Of a stretch of 64,000 nucleotides of DNA, positions 56,401 to 64,000 are shown piece after piece (within the stretch, counting starts at the first letter, position 1; each line of letters opens with the position of its first letter). The translations under genes were made by a program, and so were the position numbers. The DNA comes from Rubinisphaera margarita (GTDB lineage: Bacteria > Planctomycetota > Planctomycetia > Planctomycetales > Planctomycetaceae): NCBI RefSeq assembly GCF_022267515.1, contig NZ_JAKFGB010000012.1, positions 806,001-870,000 on the forward strand, given 5' to 3'. The notes beneath the pieces were generated by a model. The model saw only the letters and a list, made by a program, of their open reading frames with translations. It made no database searches and was not told where the DNA came from.

Positions 56401-56975
56401 TCGGGCTTCTGGTCCACTGCAGCGATCGCCCAGCTCGGATCGTCTCCACGTTGGAATTCCCAGTCGCCCGTCAGCGTACACTCGGTGAAGTAGCCCATCA
56501 GAACTGGAGCCTCTTCGCGAAAGCCCCCTTCTCCGGAATGATTGTAAACGCGAAACGCGATGACGTTGTAAGCATTGTTCTTGAGTACTCCGGGCGGAAC
56601 CTTCCAGCGCTGGAAGTCCTCGTATCCACTCCGGTAGTCGGGAGGAAAGCTGCCGGTCGTTCCGATCGACTGTCCGTTAACGAATACCTCATGGACATCG
56701 GCAACATGGCGAACAAGCAGTGAGACTGACTGAGCGTACAGATTCTTCGAGCCGCTGAAATCTTCGATGTCTTCAGAATATCGTGTCCATTTTTCCGGCA
56801 CCTTCACATAGCAGCGGTACCACGCGAAGCCATCATGGGACTCGAGGTCTTCATCCTGAGATTCCCAGGCTCCGGGGACCTGGAGGATCCGCCAGGAATC
56901 TGGCTTGTCAGCCGCGCTGGTTGAGGTTGCAAGGAACAAGAGCAGGCTGGCGAACAGAGACAGTCGCTTCATCAT
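53433..56975 (-). CDS. secreted PVC-type haem-binding dehydrogenase with HEAT repeats
   Basis: 1180 residues with a signal peptide (MKRLSLFASLLLFLATSTSA). A jelly-roll sugar-binding-like domain (about 25-190, WYRCYVKVPEKW) comes first. A PQQ-dehydrogenase-like propeller follows (about 210-600, TFDERGRLWVTEYRQYP, RWGPDGWLYFVQGSTV), then a HEAT/armadillo section (about 630-1000). The C-terminal cytochrome domain has its haem site CAKCH at 1056-1060. This order is the standard 'PVC-type haem-binding CxxCH protein' of planctomycetes, except for the added N-terminal binding domain. It probably oxidises a carbohydrate at the cell surface and passes electrons through the haem. It is divergent from the GGT gene. 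Confidence 0.88.
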   Translation of the reverse strand: MMKRLSLFASLLLFLATSTSAADKPDSWRILQVPGAWESQDEDLESHDGFAWYRCYVKVPEKWTRYSEDIEDFSGSKNLYAQSVSLLVRHVADVHEVFVNGQSIGTTGSFPPDYRSGYEDFQRWKVPPGVLKNNAYNVIAFRVYNHSGEGGFREEAPVLMGYFTECTLTGDWEFQRGDDPSWAIAAVDQKPDEAVYEEFVISRSQLNRPEKLIRGRKLTPAESMQKMTVSEDLKLDQVLTEPEIAQPVGMTFDERGRLWVTEYRQYPFPAGIKIISRDQYYRAVYDKLSPPPPNHFKGMDRISVHEDTDGDGTFDSHKAVLDDLNIAVSVAHGRGGFWVMNPPYLMFYPDADLDDVPDGDPVVHVEGFGMQDTHSVPNALRWGPDGWLYFVQGSTVSSNLRTPEMKPNEAIYCEAKTTIRYHPETRRIELFTEGGYNAFGFDFDAKGRLFCGQNVGNARAVHNVQGAYYPKGGAKYGPASNPYTFGTLEKMEHSPETPRFNHTVVRYEETGMPDRFLDKLVSVDPLHQNAYLTEMTSHGSTFRTRDVEEPLRSTDLGFRPVVLRTGPDGAVYIGDFYEEFIAHGQHYQGQVDPDTGRVYRLRAEEGYQYPVFNLNEKTTDELVDLLSHPAKWYRQTALRMIGDRKDPSIVPRLKKLIQTGDSQLALEALWALNLTQGLNEAVARDTLEHPDPYVRLWTVRLLGDEGNLTTELASRLIDLAEKEPNVEVRSQLASTAKRLTGEQAIPILEALYTHDEDVDDPHVPLLIWWGIERFAESHRAEILQMFDDPQFAQQPLVTSSLLSRLMKRYALAGERADLQACVTLLKKTDAEAPRQQLLSGFEEAYRGRSLSNIPRELAEELTASGGGSIVLRMRMGDEKAMNQALSSLADPSSKADELKDIVAVMGELRDPRALASLLSLMQSTSDESLQIGLLSALRNYADDRIGEIVLARLSSLEREPRQVAETLLVSRAEWSRDLLAAVDAGKIAPADLPTDTVRKMLIHQDSEIDRIIGKYWQQLQDASSEQIQQQIAHVEQVLSGEPGDLYRGRDVYMETCAKCHVLFTDGKRVGPELTQYKRDDRLRMVINVVNPSAEIREGYENYLVLDIDGRVTTGFLVDQDEHVVVLRGADGQDVTIAREDIEEMIRQPKSLMPEGLLDKLSEQQIRDLFAYLQTGQPLPR

Positions 56976-57284
56976 CGACGATGCACTCCTGAGGGAAGTT
57001 GCTGAAGGCTTTTCTGTGGAGGCGGCACGTTGGTGTTGGAACCAGACGCGGCGGGAAGTAATGGACGATCGGAGGGTCGACTTCAGATCGTCTCACTGCA
57101 TGGCGGAGCCACCGTCGCTCGATGCGCCAGCAGGCGGACTGACTCCGCATTCAGAGTAACCAAAAAGCCGGGCGGAGTGAACCAAGTTCATAAACTCGAC
57201 GGCTCGCCCTCTCACGCGAAAGAAACCTGTTATGCTGAACGAATACCTCTCTCCAGCGAATCCCTGATGAGGAGATCGACTTCC
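56976..57284. other. divergent intergenic region, haem protein / GGT
   Basis: About 309 bases. The GGT frame stays open through most of it, but that translation has no signal peptide or family sequence and reads as noise. TATGCT at 57231-57236 could be a -10 for GGT without a good -35. No strong dyad was seen. Confidence 0.35.
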
Positions 57285-59051
57285 ATGAAGCTCAGATACG
57301 TCGTCCAGCTGATTACTTGCACGATTCTAATAAGCAATCACTGGAGTGGAGCCGCAGAGCCAGTCACACGTCCGCCGCGTCAGTCGGTTGAAGTCGTTGA
57401 AAGTAGGAGCGGCATCGTCGTGTCGGAAACCGACGAAGCCTCTGCCGCGGCGTGCAAGATTCTGACGCAAGGCGGAAACGCAGTCGATGCAGCGGTGACG
57501 ACGGCGTTTGTCCTCGCGGTCACCTGGCCAGAGGCCGGTAATCTCGGAGGCGGAGGCTTCATGATGATCGCTCCGCCCGGGGACGATGTCGTCTGTGTGG
57601 ACTATCGGGAAACGGCCCCAGCCTCGGTCAGCGCCAATAGCTTCGTAAACTGGACCGACCGCCACCATGCTCGAATGGCGGGAGTTCCCGGAACGGTCGC
57701 CGGACTTGCCACCGCTCACGAACGGTATGGGACACTGCCGTGGAAGCAGCTTGTGATTCCTGCCGTGCAGCTGGCGCGAGATGGGGTTGAAGTCGATGAG
57801 TTTCTGGCCTGGTCGCTCAACTCGTACCTGACCCGCGCACGAGTGCGAACAGATCCTCAGTTCGCCGAGTTCCGCCGCGTCTACGGTCACCCGGACGGTC
57901 GTCACTGGCGCGTCGGAGACCGACTCGTGCAACCGGATCTGGCTTCGACACTCGAACTGATCGCCGAACAGGGAGCATCCGCGTTCTATGAAGGAGCCAT
58001 CGCCAGTCGATTGCTGCAGGAGATGAAACGAAGCGAAGGGCTCATCAGTCGTGAAGACCTCAAGTCCTACGAGGCTCTTATTAAACCGGCAGTCAGTGGT
58101 CGATTTAGGGGCTACACCATCTACGGAGCCCCGCCTCCGAGTTCCGGCGGCCTGACCGTCATACTGGAAATGCAGATGGTCGAAACGCTCAAGTTGACTC
58201 CAACGTCAGAAGAGTTCTGGACCGCCGATCAAGTCCATCTTCTCAGTGAGGTCATGCGGCGAGCCTTTCGCGAGCGGGCTGCCCATCTCGGAGATCTGCC
58301 CATGACGAGGGAACTCCACAACAAGTTTTCGCGAGCACGTGCACACGAGCTGGCTTCGACGATCGATCGAGAGACCGCCACGTCGAGCAAATCGATCGCC
58401 GACAAGATCGCCATCACAGAGGGACCTTACGAAAGCCCGCAGACGACCCACTTCTCGGTCATCGACGCGAACGGCATGGCGGTCAGCAACACCTACACGT
58501 TGGAAGAATCGTATGGCTCCCGCATCGTGGTCGCGGGAGCGGGTTTTCTACTCAACAACGAGATGGGTGACTTCAACTGGTATCCGGGATACACCAACAC
58601 CGAAGGAACGATCGGCACGGAACCGAATGAGATGGCTCCTGGGAAGAGGATGCTCTCCTCGCAGTCGCCGACGATTGTCAAGCAGGGAGAGAAGGTCCGA
58701 CTCGTGACCGGGAGTCCGGGCGGCAGGACGATCATCAATACCGTTTATGAGATTCTGGTGCAGACGCTGGCTTTCGAACGCCCATTGCCGGAAGCGGTGG
58801 ATGGCTGGCGGTTCCATCACCAGTGGTATCCGGATGTGATTCGGCTGGAATCACTGGACGAAGCCGACGTAAAACACATCGCCGAGGAACTCGAAAGCCG
58901 CGGCCACAATGTGCGGCTCTCAGCCGATTACAGGCAGGGCTCCGCGCATTCGATCTCAGTCGATGTCGAAACGGACATGGCGACTGGCGTCGCTGACTGG
59001 CGACGGGGGGGAGCGGCTCGCCGCGCGGAAACGGTGCAGACAGTCCCGTAG
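57285..59051 (+). CDS. ggt: gamma-glutamyltransferase
   Basis: 588 residues from ATG 57285, which begins a signal peptide and has GAGGAG ten bases upstream; ATG 57267 is an alternative. The enzyme is made as one chain and cleaves itself before the catalytic Thr, here Thr387 (TTHFSVIDANG). Other family motifs are present: GGNAVDAAV, GNLGGGGFMM, DYRETAP and TGSPGGRTIINTV. It hydrolyses or transfers gamma-glutamyl groups from glutathione and related compounds in the periplasm, for sulfur and nitrogen salvage. Nothing beside it suggests a dedicated pathway. Confidence 0.93.
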   Translation: MKLRYVVQLITCTILISNHWSGAAEPVTRPPRQSVEVVESRSGIVVSETDEASAAACKILTQGGNAVDAAVTTAFVLAVTWPEAGNLGGGGFMMIAPPGDDVVCVDYRETAPASVSANSFVNWTDRHHARMAGVPGTVAGLATAHERYGTLPWKQLVIPAVQLARDGVEVDEFLAWSLNSYLTRARVRTDPQFAEFRRVYGHPDGRHWRVGDRLVQPDLASTLELIAEQGASAFYEGAIASRLLQEMKRSEGLISREDLKSYEALIKPAVSGRFRGYTIYGAPPPSSGGLTVILEMQMVETLKLTPTSEEFWTADQVHLLSEVMRRAFRERAAHLGDLPMTRELHNKFSRARAHELASTIDRETATSSKSIADKIAITEGPYESPQTTHFSVIDANGMAVSNTYTLEESYGSRIVVAGAGFLLNNEMGDFNWYPGYTNTEGTIGTEPNEMAPGKRMLSSQSPTIVKQGEKVRLVTGSPGGRTIINTVYEILVQTLAFERPLPEAVDGWRFHHQWYPDVIRLESLDEADVKHIAEELESRGHNVRLSADYRQGSAHSISVDVETDMATGVADWRRGGAARRAETVQTVP

Positions 59052-59056
59052 ACCTG

Positions 59057-59536
59057 TCAGCCATCCAGTTGTGACTCTGGTGGAGGGACGGATTCTTCCG
59101 GCGAGTCTTTCTTGGGATCGAACAGAACGAAGAATCCATTGATGAGCGCGATCATGACGGCCAGTGGGATCGCGAGCATGAAGAAGCCGAATCCACTGGC
59201 GACGCCAGCGGCGGCGATGACCCAGATTCCGGAAGCCGTCGTCAGTCCGTGGATTGTCGAACGGGTGCGGAAGATTGCTCCTGCTCCAAGGAACCCGATT
59301 CCGCCGATGATTCCCTGAACGATGCGGGTCGGATCCATCTCGATCTTTTCCGTTTCGGCGTACGACCGAGGAAGTTCAATCGCAATCAGCGTGAACGCAG
59401 CTGCACCGAGAGAGACGAGAATATGGGTCCGCAAGCCAGCAGCTTTCTCCTGCCGCCCGCGTTCCCAGCCGACGATTCCTCCACAGAAGATTGCCGCCCC
59501 CAGTCGAATGAGGATATCACTCCAGATCAGTTCCAT
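59057..59536 (-). CDS. MgtC/SapB family membrane protein
   Basis: 159 residues from ATG 59536, with GGAG upstream; a TTG six bases earlier is less likely. Four to five membrane helices are present with the family motifs AIFCGGIVGWERG, LRTHILVSLGAAAF, and GIIGGIGFLGAGAIFRT followed by GLTTASGIWV. The soluble C-terminal ACT-like domain of virulence MgtC is absent, so it is the short SapB type. Such proteins influence magnesium homeostasis and ATP synthase activity in pathogens; here the role is unassigned. It converges on the GGT gene with five bases between stops. Confidence 0.9.
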   Translation of the reverse strand: MELIWSDILIRLGAAIFCGGIVGWERGRQEKAAGLRTHILVSLGAAAFTLIAIELPRSYAETEKIEMDPTRIVQGIIGGIGFLGAGAIFRTRSTIHGLTTASGIWVIAAAGVASGFGFFMLAIPLAVMIALINGFFVLFDPKKDSPEESVPPPESQLDG

Positions 59537-59623
59537 TGTCAATTGCTCCGAATCGTCAGGGGATCACTGCTCCCGATCCCTCTATTCGAGCAGAGATTGC
59601 GTCACAATCAACAGGGACGATTC

Positions 59624-60073
59624 CTACTTTTGGCGGGAAGTCAGCCACCGATCGAGTTGGTTGGCGAATGTCTGCCGATCCTTGTCGGAAAAAGTAGCCG
59701 GGCCGCCCATGATCTCGCCGCTGCCGCGAAGCCCGTCGAGCAGATCGCGCATCGCGAGTCGTTCTCCGATGTTTGCCTCGGAGAACATCTGCCCACGGGG
59801 ATCGAGAGCCTGTCCGCCCTGTTTGACCACCCCGGCGGCTAGCGGAATGTCAGCGGTCACGACGAGATCTTCCGGGGCCATCAGTTCTACGATGCGCTGA
59901 TCGGCCACGTTGGCCCCTGCTCCGACCTGAACGGTGTCGATAAATTCCGACTTCGGAACTCGCACCGGCTGGTTGGCGACGAGTGTGATCTGCACCTTCC
60001 GGCGGACGGCTGCGCGAAACAGCAGCTCCCGGATGTCGCGGGGACAGGCGTCGGCGTCGACCCAGATACGCAT
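59624..60073 (-). CDS. YaiI/YqxD (DUF188) family protein
   Basis: 149 residues from ATG 60073; the frame is open to 60343 but that part is antisense to the neighbour. PIN-like nuclease-fold features are visible: MRIWVDADACPRDIRELL at the start, ITLVANQPVRVP, and the acidic strand DLVVTADIPLAAGVVKQGG, followed by LDPRGQMFSEANIG. The acidic residues form a likely metal site. The biochemical activity is not established for the family. It begins four bases after the nucleotidyltransferase stop, so it is probably expressed with the molybdenum-enzyme genes, perhaps incidentally. Confidence 0.88.
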   Translation of the reverse strand: MRIWVDADACPRDIRELLFRAAVRRKVQITLVANQPVRVPKSEFIDTVQVGAGANVADQRIVELMAPEDLVVTADIPLAAGVVKQGGQALDPRGQMFSEANIGERLAMRDLLDGLRGSGEIMGGPATFSDKDRQTFANQLDRWLTSRQK

Positions 60074-60077
60074 GAAA

Positions 60078-60704
60078 TCATCGGTTCCGTTCGTTGGAAG
60101 TCTGTGAGAGATCTGCCAGGGCATGCTGGTATTGCCGCGGACTGTCGAGGTCACGCAGGGCCGTCGGAATATCGACCAGAGCGACACGCTCAAACGGCTG
60201 CGCTCGCAGCCAGCCACGGGCTCCAACGTCCCCTTGAACGTGAAGCAGTTCCAGGCAGGCCTGTCGGGTGAATGCCGCGGGGACACCAGCGCCTGAATCG
60301 TAGCGTGTTGCCGCCGCGGACGCACCATCGGCAGAAAGTGCATCGATCAATTTGCGGTAGTCGGAAGCGATCACGAAAGGCTGGTCACAGAGAGCAACCA
60401 GGAGCAGTCGGACCTCTTCCCCGCGTGCATTCGCAGCTCGCATCCCCGTCGAAAGACTCGAAGCCTGCCCCGTCTCCCAGTCGGGATTGTACACGATCTC
60501 AACCATCGCCGGAGCGTCGGCAAGGGCCTGGCTCTCAATCACATCGGCCTGGGCTCCCAGAACCACAATCACATGATCGAGTCCGGCGGAAATCAATTCG
60601 TTAATAGTGTGCCGAAGTAACGGGCGGCCGTTCCAGTCGAGCAGTTGCTTCGGTTGTCCCATCCGGGTTGAGCCGCCGGCGGCCAGTACGATCGCCGCAT
60701 TCAC
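60078..60704 (-). CDS. MocA-like molybdopterin nucleotidyltransferase
   Basis: 208 residues from GTG 60704, fixed by the four-base GTGA overlap with the stop of the xdhC gene. The nucleotidyltransferase P-loop-like motif is LAAGGSTRMGQPKQLL. The metal-binding segment is VALCDQPFVIASDY, and the acceptor region shows GAGVPAAFTRQ. MocA and MobA relatives add CMP or GMP to molybdopterin; MocA serves xanthine-dehydrogenase-type enzymes. Coupling to xdhC and the large-subunit gene favours the MocA (CTP) type. The ORF beyond 60704 is read-back through xdhC. Confidence 0.85.
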   Translation of the reverse strand: MNAAIVLAAGGSTRMGQPKQLLDWNGRPLLRHTINELISAGLDHVIVVLGAQADVIESQALADAPAMVEIVYNPDWETGQASSLSTGMRAANARGEEVRLLLVALCDQPFVIASDYRKLIDALSADGASAAATRYDSGAGVPAAFTRQACLELLHVQGDVGARGWLRAQPFERVALVDIPTALRDLDSPRQYQHALADLSQTSNERNR

Positions 60705-61888
60705 GAATCTATTCCAGTGAGCGCACAGACCGATGCGGTTCTCATCGAGCGGGAAGGTGGTTGTGTCTCGCTCTGATGAGGCGCAGCATCGTGAATGGGA
60801 TGGCGCGAGTCGTGCAGCGGTCTTCCCGACCGTCCGCGTTCGAGTGCGATAATTTCTGCGACAATTGAACAGGCTATCTCGGCCGGCGTGATCGCCCCCA
60901 GATCGAGCCCCAGTGGAGCCCGGATACGATCGGCTTCTTCCGGAGATACTGTTCGACCACTGTCGGCAAGTTCCTGCACGAGTCTGGCAAGACGCCGTTT
61001 CGGACCAAGGATGCCAATGGATGGAGCCGCGGATTCCAGAAGCGTTGGCAGCAGCTGAACGTCGCAGGCAAAGTCGTGAGTCATTAGTAGTGGATAGCAT
61101 CGTGGACCGAGTGTCATCTCTTCCAGCATCTCGGCGATTTGTCCACACCGTACGTGTGCCCGTTCGAAACGGGCCGGCGTCGTCAGTTCAGGGCGGTGGC
61201 CGAGGACTGTCACTTTCCAGTCGAGTCGACGGGCAAACTCGACCACGGGAATGACATCATCCCCTGCTCCGCAAATCACCAGATGAGGTGGCGGCGTCAA
61301 CAGCTCGATGAAGACTTCAATTGCGTTCCCCTCCTGATCTTGAAGCTCGACGGAGTGCGTTTGCCCGGCTTCGAGAATCCGCTCGATCAATACCTGCTGG
61401 AACACGGGCGAGTGAACGGAAGAGAGATCCGTGATGATGTCTGAATCCGGAAGAACGGCGATCGTGTCACCAGCCTGGAAATATGGTGAACTGCTGCGGT
61501 AGATCGTCGCCAGCTTAACCGGAGTGTCGTGGTGATCCAGCAGTGCGGGAATGCGAATCGCGGGATCGACGAGACTGCGAATCCTCTGGCAGAGAATGGA
61601 GACAATTCCTTCGCAGCCAGTGTTGAATCGGGACGGGTGGATCGTTCCCGAACGGGTGTCGTAGGCAATCAGCCGCGGCCCTCGTTCGGTGAGGCTCCAC
61701 GCCTGGCGACAAAGATCTTTCTCCAGACATCCTCCGCTGATATAGCCAACGCGTTCTCCAGACTGCGTGAGCAACAGGCGGGCTCCCGGTCGTCCGTAAC
61801 CACTGCCGACCAGGCGGACGACAGTGCAGAGGACGCACTCTTCGTCGAACTCAAGAGCCTCGCGGGCTGTTCGTAACAGTTCCTGCAT
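60701..61888 (-). CDS. xdhC: XdhC family molybdenum cofactor insertion/sulfuration factor
   Basis: 395 residues from ATG 61888. The N-terminal XdhC/CoxI domain shows VGSGYGRPGARLLLT and YISGGCLEKDLCRQ. The C-terminal Rossmann domain has LVICGAGDDVIPVVEFARRL and the conserved end APLGLDLGAITPAEIACSIVAEIIA. XdhC binds molybdenum cofactor and delivers the sulfurated form to xanthine dehydrogenase-type enzymes. An about 30-residue polar tail follows the usual end of the family. It lies 16 bases after the large-subunit gene and overlaps the MocA-like gene, forming an enzyme, loader and nucleotidyltransferase operon. Confidence 0.9.
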   Translation of the reverse strand: MQELLRTAREALEFDEECVLCTVVRLVGSGYGRPGARLLLTQSGERVGYISGGCLEKDLCRQAWSLTERGPRLIAYDTRSGTIHPSRFNTGCEGIVSILCQRIRSLVDPAIRIPALLDHHDTPVKLATIYRSSSPYFQAGDTIAVLPDSDIITDLSSVHSPVFQQVLIERILEAGQTHSVELQDQEGNAIEVFIELLTPPPHLVICGAGDDVIPVVEFARRLDWKVTVLGHRPELTTPARFERAHVRCGQIAEMLEEMTLGPRCYPLLMTHDFACDVQLLPTLLESAAPSIGILGPKRRLARLVQELADSGRTVSPEEADRIRAPLGLDLGAITPAEIACSIVAEIIALERGRSGRPLHDSRHPIHDAAPHQSETQPPSRSMRTASVCALTGIDS

Positions 61889-61904
61889 CGTCGATGGATC
61901 CGGT

Positions 61905-64000
61905 TCAGATGATGATTTTCTCGGGGGTGATCGGCAGGTCCCGGTACCGACGGCCGGTCGCATGATAAATCGCATTGGCGATCGCGGCTGCGACACCAGT
62001 GATTCCAATCTCACCAATCCCCTTCGCTCCGACCGGCGAGGCGTTGAAGTCGGGTTCGTCGATCCACATGATCTCCATATCGGGGATGTCGGCGTTCACA
62101 GGAACGTGATACTCGGCGATATTGTCGTTCGCGATTCTCCCGAGCCGATGGTCCCAGACCGTCTTTTCATGAAGTGCATGCCCAACGCCCATGATCATTC
62201 CGCCCAGAAACTGACTCCGCCCTGTTTTGGCATTCAGAATGGTGCCACAGGCGAAACAGCCGAGCATCCGCCGAACGCGGACGAGCCCCAGCTCTTCATC
62301 AACAGCGACTTCCACGAACTGGGCTCCGTAGGAATGGTTCGACGTTTTGGAATCCTTTGCAGCTTTGAACTGCCCGACAGCGGCGATTTCGTCTTTGAAC
62401 TTGCCGGACAGTAACTCCTCGAGTGGCCACGACTGGGACGCGACAGAGACCATTCCCTCTTTGAAGGAGACGTCCTCAACGCGAGCCTGTGCCAGCGAGC
62501 TGTCGGACGGTGCCAGTTCGATCAGCTTCTTCCTTAAGGCATCGACTGCGGCTCGGACTGCTCCCCCCACACTGGCGGCGGTGGCGCTGCCGCCAGAAAT
62601 CCCGCCGGGCGGAAGAGACGTGTCGCCAAGATTCATGCTGACGCGGCTGGCCGAGATCCTCAGCTGTGACGCCAGCAGCTGGCATTGAGTAGTGACCGTT
62701 CCCGTGCCGAGTTCCTGGGAGCAGCAGTCGATGTGAGCGGTCCCACCAGCTCGAAGTGTGACGCGCGCCTGAGTCGGAAAGAACATCGCCGGATAGGTTG
62801 CCGAGGCGACGCCCGTCCCGATCAGCCAGTCTCCGTCCCGCTGACTACGCGGCTCCCTCGGACGCTCGTTCCAGCCAAATGCTTCGGCTCCCTTCTGGAG
62901 ACATTCCACCAGATGCCGCCCACTGAATGGCTTGTCTTCATAGAGACTTTTCTCCGGTTCATTTCGAACGCGAAGTACAATCGGATCGATGCCAAGTTCT
63001 GAGGCGAGTTCATCGATCGCCGCTTCCAGCGCGAACATGCCGGGCGTTTCCGCCGGAGCCCGCATGAATGTCGGCGACTGCGTATGAATTCGCGACTGAG
63101 TCTGTGCGAGCCGCAGCGATTCGGTCTGATACATCATGCGAGTCGCCATCGTGAAGGCTTCGGCATAGGAATCCTTCTCCGACGTGGTCGCTACTCCTTC
63201 ATGAATAATCGCCTTGATCGTTCCATCGCGATTCGCCCCGAGAGCGACTCGCTGTTTCATCGGCGTCCGATGTCCGGTGCCGCCGAACAGTTGCTGGCGG
63301 GTCACGACGAGTTTGACCGGCGCCCCGGCAACTCTTGCACAAAAGCAGGCGAGCACGGAATGGGGCCACATCGAACCTTTCGAGCCGAATGCCCCGCCGA
63401 CCATCTCGCAGATTACGCGCACCTGCTCGGGTTGCAGACTGAACAGCTTCTCGTAAGTCTTCTGGCTAACCGACAGTGACTGCGTTGTTTCGAAGACCGT
63501 GAGATGTTCTTTCCCGCCTTCGTGACTCCAGTGAGCCAGTGCGGCGTGAGGTTCGATCGGATTGTGGTGGTTCATCGCCAGATCGAAATTGACATCAACC
63601 TTCACCTCCGCCAGATCGAAAGCCGAGACCGCATCGCCAATCTCGATGACAGGCGGAGCACCGAAGAGCGATTTCGGTCGTTCATCGGCGGGAGCTTCCT
63701 CGATCGAGGTAACGTGCTCCATTGGTTCGTATTCGATCTTCACCGCCAGAGCGGCATCGCGTGCGGCTTCGAACGTATCGGCCACAACAGCAGCGACAAA
63801 CTGCCCCGCATAGAAGACTTCCCGTTCGGCTGCAGGATAGACATGCGATGCCAGACACGATTCCTTCATCGCTTCGTTGAACGTGGGGATGCGTTTGAAC
63901 TCCGGAACATTGTCGGGCGTGATGACCACCCGAACGCCCGTCATCTTCTCCGCTGAACTCGTATCGATCGAACGAATCTTTCCGCGGGCGATCGTGCTCG
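61905..64000 (-). CDS. xanthine dehydrogenase-family molybdopterin-binding large subunit, N-terminus cut by window edge
   Basis: The frame runs off the window, with 698 residues present; the ATG at 63944 is internal, since upstream codons read GKIRSIDTSSAEKM, the usual start of domain I in this family. Moco-binding features are GGAFGSKGSMWPHS, MRAPAETPGMFALEAAIDEL, LGTGTVTTQCQLLA, and the catalytic Glu in GAKGIGEIG near the C-terminus. It oxidises an aldehyde or N-heterocycle at a Mo centre and would need separate FAD and [2Fe-2S] subunits, probably encoded beyond the edge. XdhC and MocA-like genes follow on the same strand. YagR/PaoC-like aldehyde oxidoreductases are the nearest type. Confidence 0.9.
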   Translation of the reverse strand, partial: STIARGKIRSIDTSSAEKMTGVRVVITPDNVPEFKRIPTFNEAMKESCLASHVYPAAEREVFYAGQFVAAVVADTFEAARDAALAVKIEYEPMEHVTSIEEAPADERPKSLFGAPPVIEIGDAVSAFDLAEVKVDVNFDLAMNHHNPIEPHAALAHWSHEGGKEHLTVFETTQSLSVSQKTYEKLFSLQPEQVRVICEMVGGAFGSKGSMWPHSVLACFCARVAGAPVKLVVTRQQLFGGTGHRTPMKQRVALGANRDGTIKAIIHEGVATTSEKDSYAEAFTMATRMMYQTESLRLAQTQSRIHTQSPTFMRAPAETPGMFALEAAIDELASELGIDPIVLRVRNEPEKSLYEDKPFSGRHLVECLQKGAEAFGWNERPREPRSQRDGDWLIGTGVASATYPAMFFPTQARVTLRAGGTAHIDCCSQELGTGTVTTQCQLLASQLRISASRVSMNLGDTSLPPGGISGGSATAASVGGAVRAAVDALRKKLIELAPSDSSLAQARVEDVSFKEGMVSVASQSWPLEELLSGKFKDEIAAVGQFKAAKDSKTSNHSYGAQFVEVAVDEELGLVRVRRMLGCFACGTILNAKTGRSQFLGGMIMGVGHALHEKTVWDHRLGRIANDNIAEYHVPVNADIPDMEIMWIDEPDFNASPVGAKGIGEIGITGVAAAIANAIYHATGRRYRDLPITPEKIII

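Noticed and set aside
57030..57284. N-terminal extension of the gamma-glutamyltransferase frame
   Set aside because: The extension has no family similarity and would bury the signal peptide; a better ribosome site precedes ATG 57285.

Overview
The window looks like a Planctomycetota chromosome, most likely a mesophilic member of the Planctomycetaceae or a close relative. The evidence is the large secreted haem c and beta-propeller proteins typical of that phylum, the DUF1080 domains fused to other modules, a sulfatase, a Tat-type Gfo/Idh protein, many giant hybrid kinases, tightly overlapping ATGA-type gene junctions and weak Shine-Dalgarno signals. I saw no rRNA, tRNA, CRISPR array, prophage or full insertion sequence.

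Layout. 1-3.1 kb: six small membrane-anchored stress-type proteins (DUF883/YqjD-like, a YqjE-like holin-family protein) and an AI-2E/PerM family transporter. 3.1-8.3 kb (minus): a secreted beta-propeller protein and a five-haem DUF1080/PA14 protein. 8.7-14.3 kb: a light-signalling block with heme oxygenase, bacteriophytochrome kinase, Rcp-type response regulator and REC-kinase-REC hybrid overlapping end to end, then a convergent ANTAR regulator whose receiver has lost its phosphorylation residues. 14.5-22.5 kb: sulfatase, CHAD protein, general-stress genes (two SDRs, a DUF892 ferritin-like protein, an FAD/Rieske oxidoreductase) and a GT4-like glycosyltransferase. 22.8-24.7 kb: a small DUF3311-like membrane protein with a sodium:solute symporter.

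24.8-35.6 kb is the most interesting region. A sensor kinase and NtrC-type sigma-54 activator are transcribed away from a DAB-type inorganic carbon operon: DabA with all four zinc/active-site residues, a NuoL-like DabB, and a second NuoL/M-like subunit that has lost the conserved Glu and Lys of the proton path. A SulP anion transporter follows. The 399-bp divergent gap holds a near-consensus -24/-12 sigma-54 promoter correctly placed for dabA, and two overlapping perfect dyads about 130-155 bp upstream of it. The sequence therefore proposes a complete two-component, sigma-54-controlled bicarbonate/CO2 uptake system.

35.7-44.9 kb (minus): Gfo/Idh oxidoreductase, M20 deacylase/peptidase, ATP-grasp ligase, sialidase-DUF1080 fusion and three secreted alpha/beta hydrolases. 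45.2-53.3 kb: two giant hybrid kinases, the second with two complete kinase cores, ending in a MITE-like inverted repeat that supplies the stop codon. 53.4-59.5 kb: a PVC-type haem protein with HEAT repeats, gamma-glutamyltransferase and MgtC. 59.6-64 kb (minus): DUF188, a MocA-like nucleotidyltransferase, XdhC and the start-truncated large subunit of a xanthine dehydrogenase-family molybdoenzyme.
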